A stretch of DNA of 64,000 nt from Gammaproteobacteria bacterium (GTDB taxonomy: Bacteria; Pseudomonadota; Gammaproteobacteria; Pseudomonadales; Pseudohongiellaceae), in NCBI GenBank assembly GCA_002711845.1, contig PASF01000001.1:361485-425484 (forward strand), in the 5' to 3' direction. The notes beneath the pieces were generated by a model, which was not told where the DNA came from, did no database searches, and saw nothing but the letters and a program-made list of their open reading frames with translations. The translations under genes and the position numbers were made by a program. Shown one piece after another: positions 58,118 to 64,000 of this stretch (position 1 is the stretch's first letter; each line of letters starts with the position of its first letter).

Positions 58118-59350
58118 TCAACCTGCCTGCGTGATGAATTCCTGAGTGTCCGCCTCGACCGCTTCTTTGAGCTCCTCGAGGATGTTGGGCTGCGCGCTGC
58201 GCACGCGGTTCCAGCTGGGAATGAAGGGCGTCTCCATGGGGTTGTCGAGGAAATACTCGCCGGCAGCCTTGATATTGCGGGCAAACAGTTCCACGGCCTG
58301 CTCTTCCTTGTGGATATCCAGCGTCAGGCCGTTGATCAGCGCGTCGTTGCGGTAGGTTTCCACAAAGTCCAGGGCGATGCGAAAGTAGCTGGCCTTGAGG
58401 GTGCGGAAGGTCTCGCTGGACAGCACGACACCGTTGGTGGCCAGTTTGCGGAAGATGGCCTTGGCAATGTCGATGGACATCTTGGACAGGCCGGCTTCGG
58501 CGTTGTCGGCTGACAGGTCCTGGTGCTTGTGGTCATAGTTGTCGGCAATGTCGACCTGGCATAAACGGTTGGTGGCGTTGTTGCGGTACATTTCCGACAG
58601 GATGCCGATTTCCAGGCCCCAGTCGCTGGGTATGCGCAGGTCATTGACGGCTTCGGTACGGAAGGAGAACTCCCCGGCCAGGGGGTAACGGTAGCTGTCC
58701 AGATAGTCCAGGTAGTCGCTGGGCGGCAGCACTTTTTTCAGCGCCCGCAGCAGCGGCGTGACCATCAGGCGGCACACGCGGCCATTGATCTTGCCATCGG
58801 CGACACGCGCGTAATAACCCTTGCAGAACTGGTAATTGAAACCCGGATTGGCCACCGGGTAGATCAGCCGGGCCAGCAGTTCGCGCTTGTAGGTCAGGAT
58901 ATCGCAGTCGTGCAGGGCTATCGCCTGGCTTTTGCGCGAGGCCAGGGTGTAGCCCAGGCAATACCAGACATTACGTCCCTTGCCGGCCTGCGTCGGCGCC
59001 AGTCCCATGCCCTGCAGGCGTTCATCAATGGCGCGCAAGCGCGGACCATCGTTCCACAGGATGCGGTGGTGTTGCGGCAGCGCCGAAAAGAATTCCCGGG
59101 CGTGACGGTACTGGGCTTCGTCGGCACGATCGAGGCCGATCACGATCTGGCTGAGGTAAGGCACCTGCTTGAGTTCGTTGATGATATTGGGCAGTGCCGG
59201 CCCCTGCAGTTCCGAGAACAGCGAGGGCAGAATCAGTGTCATCGGACGCATTTTGGAAAATACTTCCAGTTCGTATTCCAGCTCGGCCAGAGGGCGGTTG
59301 CTCAGATTGTGCAGGGTGGTGATAACACCATTCTGGTGGAAGTCGCCCAT
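58118..59350 (-). CDS. gpgS: Glucosyl-3-phosphoglycerate synthase (GT81)
   Basis: A 410-residue GT-A glycosyltransferase that joins NDP-glucose and 3-phosphoglycerate. The N-terminal GDFHQNGVITTLHNL is characteristic of the marine-bacterial/Persephonella GpgS group. Nucleotide-sugar binding residues include ALHDCDILTY (DxD-like), with GKGRNVWYCLGY before it. The ribosome site GAGGAAACAGAC fits the ATG at 59350. It lies between the phosphatase (upstream) and the phosphorylase (downstream), forming a four-gene operon with glycerate kinase. Mannosyl-3-phosphoglycerate synthase is less likely given the motif set. Confidence 0.93.
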   Translation of the reverse strand: MGDFHQNGVITTLHNLSNRPLAELEYELEVFSKMRPMTLILPSLFSELQGPALPNIINELKQVPYLSQIVIGLDRADEAQYRHAREFFSALPQHHRILWNDGPRLRAIDERLQGMGLAPTQAGKGRNVWYCLGYTLASRKSQAIALHDCDILTYKRELLARLIYPVANPGFNYQFCKGYYARVADGKINGRVCRLMVTPLLRALKKVLPPSDYLDYLDSYRYPLAGEFSFRTEAVNDLRIPSDWGLEIGILSEMYRNNATNRLCQVDIADNYDHKHQDLSADNAEAGLSKMSIDIAKAIFRKLATNGVVLSSETFRTLKASYFRIALDFVETYRNDALINGLTLDIHKEEQAVELFARNIKAAGEYFLDNPMETPFIPSWNRVRSAQPNILEELKEAVEADTQEFITQAG

Positions 59351-59390
59351 GTCTGTTTCCTCTTTTGGGTGTTCATTAAAACGGCTTTGT

Positions 59391-60221
59391 TCAAATCGTT
59401 GCGAGCAGGTGTTTGATGCTGGCAGCCCATCCGGCAGGTCCGGTCTCGTCGCTGATGATCACCGGGCGGGCACTGTTCAGCCTGGGCAGGGCATGGGCCG
59501 GGGAGCGGATCAGCACCGGGTAGTCAGCAGCCTGCAGCATGGCGATGTCATTGTCACCGTCCCCCAGGGCAATAGAGACCACGTCGTTTTGAGTCTGCCG
59601 GTACACATCCTGTATGGCCGTCAGTGCCTGGCCTTTGTCGGTCTCGCCCAGCACATGCAGGAAGCGCCCGCCGCGCAGTGTCGTCAGGCCCAGGCCGGCC
59701 AGTGCTTGCCGAAAGCGGGCCAGGGCGTCGTCGCTGTCCCGCCAGATCAGGGGTTCGCTGAAATGGCGGTTTTGCGCCCGTTGGGCCGCCGTCATGTTCA
59801 GGCCTGTGGCAGCACAGATATCGCCAAGGCTGCAGTCACTCAGTGCCACCATCTGGTAGTCGGACTTGAGCGGTGCCAGCCGTGCCTGGATGTCATCATG
59901 GCGCAACCCCGCGACCACCTGCCAATACACGCCGTGTGACGTGGCACCCGATGGTGCGGTTCTGAACCGGCGCTTGGGATAGTAGGTGGCTGAACCGTTC
60001 TCAACAATAAAGGGGTCTGACAGGCCCAGTTTTTCGCTGAGCGCTTCGCATTCTGCCAGGGTTTTACTGGTATTGAAGATCAGGGGTATCCGGCGTTTTT
60101 GCAGTTTCCGTATGGTGGCCAGCGCCGGCTCTGCGGAATAGTTGTAATGATCGAGCAGGGTGCCGTCGAGATCGGTCACCACGATGATCTTGCTGTCATT
60201 GTTGCTGGTTGCGGTAGTCAT
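59391..60221 (-). CDS. HAD-IIB phosphatase, glucosyl/mannosyl-3-phosphoglycerate phosphatase type
   Basis: A 276-residue HAD hydrolase of the MPGP/GpgP family. Motif I is VVTDLDGTLLD (both catalytic Asp), motif II is FNTSKT, and motif IV is ALGDGDNDIAML. VENGSATYYPKRRF matches the family's substrate loop. It would remove the phosphate from glucosyl-3-phosphoglycerate to give glucosylglycerate. It is eight bases after the glycerate kinase stop and 40 bases before gpgS. Confidence 0.92.
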   Translation of the reverse strand: MTTATSNNDSKIIVVTDLDGTLLDHYNYSAEPALATIRKLQKRRIPLIFNTSKTLAECEALSEKLGLSDPFIVENGSATYYPKRRFRTAPSGATSHGVYWQVVAGLRHDDIQARLAPLKSDYQMVALSDCSLGDICAATGLNMTAAQRAQNRHFSEPLIWRDSDDALARFRQALAGLGLTTLRGGRFLHVLGETDKGQALTAIQDVYRQTQNDVVSIALGDGDNDIAMLQAADYPVLIRSPAHALPRLNSARPVIISDETGPAGWAASIKHLLATI

Positions 60222-60229
60222 CTGTCTGG

Positions 60230-61156
60230 TTAATGTACCTTGTAGGTGCAGTCGCTGATTCGGTGGTCTGCGTTCAGGCTCAGTACCGCATCGGCCTGCC
60301 CCGGCAGCGTGGCAAATGCGTGGCGTGTCAGGCGTTCATAGTGCTGGATGAAACGCCCGATAGCGTCGGGTGTCATTATTCCGCTGCTGCCCGTTTGCAG
60401 CGTGCAGTGCTTCGCTGCCAGTTTGGCCTCCTGCAAGCTGCGCCATGCCAGCACGCAGTCGAAAGAGGGGGCCTTCAGCATCACCAGGTAATCGATGAGG
60501 GCGAACAGATCCTGATATTCGTGGGCCAGCCGGTCATTGACATGGCGGCGCCAGCGGCCATCGGTGTCTTCCTCGGCTTCCAGTACGTTCACCGGATCGC
60601 GGAGTGCCCCGCTGTCCTGTGGTGGCACGCCGATACACCAGCCTTCCAGTATGACGACATCGCGGGGCGCCAGGGTACGCTGGCGGCTTGCCGGTGCCAG
60701 ACAGTCGTCGGTGGCTTTGTCAAAACCCGGCAGCGTCACTTCGCCGCGCGTGCTGCACAATTGCTGCAGGGTAGAAATGGCCTGGGGAATATCATGCGTC
60801 CCCGGCACGCCGCGGGTGACCAGCAACGGATGCACGTTTTGCCCGAGTTGCAGGCGGGCCTGACGACCCAGATAAAAATCATCCAGCGACAGGACAGTCG
60901 TTTTCAGGCGGAACTGGTTTTCGAGCATGATTGCGATCGTCTTTGCCAGTGTTGATTTACCTGTACCCTGTGCACCGTTTATGCCAACCACCAGCGGTTG
61001 TTGCTGCTCAGTATGCCGGGCGGCCAGCCTGGTGGCCAGCGCCGGGACATACTGCAGGGTATCTGCAAGCCACTGAGGTGGCAGCCGGTCAGTGTGGGCA
61101 AGGTTCTGCCATTGGCTGAGCACCTGGTCGTCCGGCGCTTGTGTGGTTGCTGGCAT
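60230..61156 (-). CDS. P-loop glycerate kinase (D-glycerate 3-kinase type)
   Basis: A 308-residue P-loop kinase. Walker A is GINGAQGTGKSTLAK, and SLDDFYLGRQARLQLG, HPLLVTRGVPGTHD and ILEGWCIGVPPQ are typical of the plant-type glycerate 3-kinase (GLYK) family, also called uridine-kinase-like. It would convert the glycerate released by phosphorolysis into 3-phosphoglycerate, which GpgS can reuse. The ATG at 61156 is chosen; the frame reaching 61210 has a non-homologous tail. It heads the glucosylglycerate operon. Confidence 0.9.
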   Translation of the reverse strand: MPATTQAPDDQVLSQWQNLAHTDRLPPQWLADTLQYVPALATRLAARHTEQQQPLVVGINGAQGTGKSTLAKTIAIMLENQFRLKTTVLSLDDFYLGRQARLQLGQNVHPLLVTRGVPGTHDIPQAISTLQQLCSTRGEVTLPGFDKATDDCLAPASRQRTLAPRDVVILEGWCIGVPPQDSGALRDPVNVLEAEEDTDGRWRRHVNDRLAHEYQDLFALIDYLVMLKAPSFDCVLAWRSLQEAKLAAKHCTLQTGSSGIMTPDAIGRFIQHYERLTRHAFATLPGQADAVLSLNADHRISDCTYKVH

Positions 61157-61363
61157 GGCATGGTCCTGTGTCTGCGTCGGTGACGCCCAAGGCGGCAAAA
61201 AACGCACCAAAATAGTGCGATGCGTGAACGGGTCAACCTGCGGATGGCCCTTGTGCTGGTCGTGTGCAGGCGCGGTGATGTGGTAAGCTGCTTTGCAGAT
61301 TCATCGCCGGTATCACCGGTGGTGCCTTTCCGTAGATTTGATAATGCAAACTCTGGTCCAGAC

Positions 61364-62545
61364 ATGCAATCTTCCCTGATTCCCGAGCGTCCCCTGATTA
61401 TTTCGCCGACGCTGGCTGCCACGATTGGCCTTGAAGAGGCGGTGCTGCTGCACGTGCTCAGTGAGCTGATGGTGCATCGCCCGGGCATTGAGCGCAAGGG
61501 GCTCAACTGGTTGCTGCTGGAACAGCAGGAACTGCTGGATGCGTTGCCATTCTGGGCCTGGATAGATATCCGGCGGGTGCAGAAAAATCTTCAGGACCTG
61601 GGGCTGATCCTGGTGGATGCACGGACCGATCATGAGGATGGCTGGTATATCGCCATCAATCAGCGCCACAGCGGCAGTGCTGCCGCCGACCTACGTCGGC
61701 AGGCACCGGCCCCGGCTGAGTCGGCCCCGGTGGCGTCATCGCCCCAGGTGGCTCTGGTTACCGCCGGCAAGACGTCAGCGGCAGGCAACGGTTCGGCCGG
61801 TTACATCGCGCCGGACTGGCAGCCCGGGGAAGAGTGGCTCAGTCTGTGTCGCCAGCACGGGGTGCCCGATGCCTTTGCCCGGGAACGGGTGCCGGGGTTT
61901 GTCATGTACTGGCGTGATCGCGCGCAGTCGCGCTTCTCGTGGGGTAATGCGTTTTACAAACACGTGCTGCGCGAGTGGCGTCAGGAGCAGACACGGCGGG
62001 GCGCCGCCGAGCTGGAAACCACCATGTCGGCCCAGTGGCAACCCAGCCAGGATGCGATTGATATCCTGTGTAATGCCGGGATCAATGAGGCGTTTATTGA
62101 GGATGCAGTACCGGAGTTTGTGCTTTACTGGCGCGAGCGCGGCGCGCAGAATGGCACCTGGAATACCCGTTTTATCGAGCACATTCGCCGGCAGTGGGCG
62201 CGGTACAAGGCTTCGGTCATCAATGACGGGGTGCCTCGGCCAATCAGTGAGAACTGGCAGCCCAGTGCAGAAGTCTTTGATGTCCTGCGGCTGGCCGAGA
62301 TAGATGAGGATTTTGCCCGCAGCAAGGTGCCCGAGTTTGTGCTGTATTGGCGCGATACGGGGCAGCCGCAGGCTTCCTGGAATACCCGCTTTCTGCAATT
62401 CATTAAATATTCCTGGGCGCGGCGTCTGGACGCTGGCGCGGCAACGGGGTTGACGCATGCACGAGATAAACAATCTGCTGAGCGAGGCGGGCAAAGCCTT
62501 GAAGCCACGTTCCGGCGCTTCACAGACCGAAGCTGGGCAGAGTAG
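61364..62545 (+). CDS. Primosomal DnaT-like protein with three DnaT domains
   Basis: A 393-residue protein from the ATG at 61364 (MQSSLIPERPLI). The N-terminal ~110 residues form a helical region with an ISPTLAATIGLEEAVLLHVLSEL start typical of phage/chromosomal replication initiators. After a Pro/Ala linker come three successive DnaT-type ssDNA-binding modules of about 60 residues each, beginning DWQPGEEW, QWQPSQDA and NWQPSAEV; each has a (P)xF(V)xYWR and a final W or WAR. DnaT in E. coli carries one. It probably works with the P-like protein to load or restart the replicative helicase. The last 89 bases overlap that gene in another frame. Confidence 0.88.
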   Translation: MQSSLIPERPLIISPTLAATIGLEEAVLLHVLSELMVHRPGIERKGLNWLLLEQQELLDALPFWAWIDIRRVQKNLQDLGLILVDARTDHEDGWYIAINQRHSGSAAADLRRQAPAPAESAPVASSPQVALVTAGKTSAAGNGSAGYIAPDWQPGEEWLSLCRQHGVPDAFARERVPGFVMYWRDRAQSRFSWGNAFYKHVLREWRQEQTRRGAAELETTMSAQWQPSQDAIDILCNAGINEAFIEDAVPEFVLYWRERGAQNGTWNTRFIEHIRRQWARYKASVINDGVPRPISENWQPSAEVFDVLRLAEIDEDFARSKVPEFVLYWRDTGQPQASWNTRFLQFIKYSWARRLDAGAATGLTHARDKQSAERGGQSLEATFRRFTDRSWAE

Positions 62546-63137
62546 GCAGCGCACTGGCGCCGACAACAAGGGCGGGCCTGATCGGGTCGATGCCATCAAT
62601 CAGCTGTTCACCGAGTTCGAGCTGGCCTACCATAATCAGTACCATAAGGCCTATGGTGATCCGGATCGCCTGATGCTGGCCAAAAAATACTGGCTGGAAT
62701 GCCTGGGCGATTTTCACCCGCAGCAATTGGTGACCGCTGCCCGGCGGCTGGTGAAGAGCCAGGATTACCTGCCCACCATTTCCGCCGTGATTCGGGCCTG
62801 CGAGGAGTCCTACGGACTGTTCGGCCTGCCGTCCGAACGCGATGCCTACACTGAAGCCTGCCGCGCGCCGGCTCCGAAATCGGCCTATGCCTGGTCGCAT
62901 CCGGCGGTGTATCAGGCAGGCAAGGCAACGGACTGGTTTTTTCTGGCAACAGAGGCCGAAGACAAGGTGTTCCCGGTGTTTGCCTACTACTACCGGCAAC
63001 TGTGTCAGCGCGTGATCCGCGGAGAGGATCTGCAGGCGCCGGTGCCGCCGGCGCTGGAGAAGGATCCGTCGCGGCCCTTGACGTTTGCCGAACGGGAAAA
63101 AAAGCTGGCGCAACTGCGTGCCAGTCTGGACATCTGA
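62457..63137 (+). CDS. Lambda P-like replication protein
   Basis: A 226-residue protein of the phage replication protein P family, carried on the chromosome. After a low-complexity N-terminus come AINQLFTEFELAYHNQYHKAYGD, AKKYWLECLGDF and TISAVIRACEESYG, then a helical C-terminus ending in LTFAEREKKLAQLRASL. P proteins bind DnaB and help load it. The start overlaps the DnaT-like gene by 89 bases; no later ATG precedes the conserved core, so the overlap is likely real. The pairing with DnaT-like proteins resembles DnaT/DnaC. Confidence 0.85.
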   Translation: MHEINNLLSEAGKALKPRSGASQTEAGQSRQRTGADNKGGPDRVDAINQLFTEFELAYHNQYHKAYGDPDRLMLAKKYWLECLGDFHPQQLVTAARRLVKSQDYLPTISAVIRACEESYGLFGLPSERDAYTEACRAPAPKSAYAWSHPAVYQAGKATDWFFLATEAEDKVFPVFAYYYRQLCQRVIRGEDLQAPVPPALEKDPSRPLTFAEREKKLAQLRASLDI

Positions 63138-63144
63138 ACAGCGC

Positions 63145-63525
63145 TCAGTTCAGTGCCGACAGCTCCCGCTCCAGCAGGCTGGTATCCCCCATATTGAGTT
63201 CAACCAGGCGGCGCAGATGCGTCATGCTGTCCACGTCAATGTGTTCGCACGCCAGCCCCACTTTGTCTCCGGTGTGGTTGGCAACCCGGGCGGTCATGCA
63301 GATCTGGATGTCGCCGCCCAGATGGATGGTGATATCGACGGGTTTGCTGTCAATGATCTTCTGGTCTGGCAGAACATTGATGAGAATACCGCGCAGGGAG
63401 ATGTCAATCAGCTGGACAGGCCAGAAGTGATCGTCCTGGGTAACGACGGTCTCTGCATCAAAAAAGATGCGCGTGAACGAGCGTTGGGATACTGGCGCTG
63501 TCGTGTAGCCGTTATCGTCGGTCAT
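63145..63525 (-). CDS. PilZ domain c-di-GMP-binding protein
   Basis: A 126-residue single-domain PilZ protein. The two ligand motifs are recognisable: an RxxxR-like QRSFTRIFFD and DISLRGILI matching (D/N)xSxxG, with a later GLACEHID strand. It would change conformation on binding c-di-GMP and act on a partner protein that cannot be named from sequence. It is convergent with the P-like gene, seven bases away. Confidence 0.9.
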   Translation of the reverse strand: MTDDNGYTTAPVSQRSFTRIFFDAETVVTQDDHFWPVQLIDISLRGILINVLPDQKIIDSKPVDITIHLGGDIQICMTARVANHTGDKVGLACEHIDVDSMTHLRRLVELNMGDTSLLERELSALN

Positions 63526-63562
63526 GGTATTGGCGTTATGCTCCTGGCGACTGGTTTGGGTG

Positions 63563-63590
63563 AGTGCAGCAGTTTCCCCTCTGCTGCACT
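63563..63590. other. Hairpin upstream of the PilZ gene
   Basis: AGTGCAGCAG (63563-63572) and CTGCTGCACT (63581-63590) pair perfectly around an 8-base loop. It lies in the short gap between ettA and the PilZ gene and has no T-run, so it may end ettA transcription weakly or protect mRNA. Confidence 0.4.
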
Positions 63591-63640
63591 ATCGGCCAAT
63601 ACCACAAAACCTTGAAACGTCCGGCGAAAATAAATGACCG

Positions 63641-64000
63641 CTACGACGCCAGCTTACGATACTTGATGCGCGTGGGCTGGGCGTTGTCGCCCAGACGTTT
63701 TTTGCGATCCGTCTCGTAGTCAGAGTAATTGCCTTCGTGGAACACGACCTGGCTGTCGCCTTCAAAGGCCAGAATATGGGTGCAGATGCGGTCCAGGAAC
63801 CAGCGATCGTGCGACACCACAATCACGGAGCCGGGGAAGTTCAGCAGGCCTTCCTCCAGCGCGCGCAGGGTTTCCACGTCCAGGTCGTTGGTCGGTTCGT
63901 CGAGCAGCAGCACATTGGCGCCGCGCTTAAGCAGCTTGGCCAGGTGCACGCGGTTCCGCTCACCGCCGGACAGGTCCTTGATGTACTTCTGCTGGTCACC
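63641..64000 (-). CDS. ettA: EttA, ABC-F translational throttle ATPase (5' end outside window)
   Basis: Only the last ~120 codons are visible. They include the signature [18 protein letters not shown], Walker [13 protein letters not shown] and the [19 protein letters not shown] block of the second ATPase domain, ending in TRIKYRKL, which is typical of EttA. EttA binds the ribosomal E site and gates entry into elongation according to ADP/ATP. The gene continues to the right of the window. Confidence 0.95.
   Translation of the reverse strand, partial: GDQQKYIKDLSGGERNRVHLAKLLKRGANVLLLDEPTNDLDVETLRALEEGLLNFPGSVIVVSHDRWFLDRICTHILAFEGDSQVVFHEGNYSDYETDRKKRLGDNAQPTRIKYRKLAS

Overview
The window is a compact, GC-rich stretch of bacterial chromosome. 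The genes point to a free-living, probably marine or halophilic gammaproteobacterium: aroA, rlmKL, rlmJ, ettA, potFGHI, an MdlAB-type exporter, a BCCT osmolyte carrier, a glucosylglycerate osmolyte cluster, a FlgO-type lipoprotein, a TonB receptor, and c-di-GMP enzymes. The taxon is inferred from gene content. I saw no insertion sequence, prophage or CRISPR array.

Layout. 1-4.8 kb: a diguanylate cyclase cut by the window edge, a DUF599 membrane protein and a CHASE-PAS-GGDEF-EAL protein. 4.8-9.7 kb: an ornithine/lysine decarboxylase, divergent from a heterodimeric ABC exporter. 9.7-11.2 kb: an accessory island with a heptamer repeat, two palindromic elements, a 4-TM protein and a 71-aa bacteriocin-like precursor with a double-glycine-type leader. 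11.2-17.2 kb: pyruvate phosphate dikinase and an NfeD/slipin/lipase-like operon. 17.4-22 kb: three paralogous exported proteins carrying the full two-copper ligand set of PHM-type monooxygenases, interleaved with an exported redoxin-cytochrome c protein; most units have their own terminator. 22-32.7 kb: an Old Yellow Enzyme, a BCCT carrier, rlmKL, potFGHI, rlmJ and a small exported protein. 32.7-38.8 kb: a GNAT-nitrilase fusion, an exported PQQ dehydrogenase, a Tat-exported amidohydrolase and a DUF2061 protein behind a Fur-like palindrome. 38.8-48.3 kb: a CNNM/CBS protein, aroA, a TonB receptor, a universal stress protein, a SulP carrier, a frameshifted CocE/NonD hydrolase and tRNA-Gly. 48.3-50 kb: photoactive yellow protein (pyp) and its probable chromophore ligase (pcl). 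50-56.4 kb: a Sel1-repeat protein, tRNA-Pro, DoxX, a hybrid histidine kinase, two lipoproteins and a sterol-desaturase-family protein. 56.3-61.2 kb: a glucosylglycerate operon (glycerate kinase, phosphatase, synthase, phosphorylase). 61.3-64 kb: a triple-DnaT-domain protein with a lambda-P-like partner, a PilZ protein and the end of ettA.

How the genes work together. Polyamines are made by the decarboxylase and imported by PotFGHI. Osmoprotection is covered by the BCCT carrier and the glucosylglycerate set, which holds both synthesis and phosphorolytic recovery steps. Second-messenger and light sensing are represented by two GGDEF proteins, a PilZ protein and PYP with its ligase. The periplasm is rich in redox enzymes (PHM-like copper proteins, redoxin-cytochrome c, PQQ dehydrogenase).

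Most worth following up: the split PHM/redoxin-cytochrome cluster, the bacteriocin-like locus and the pyp-pcl operon.
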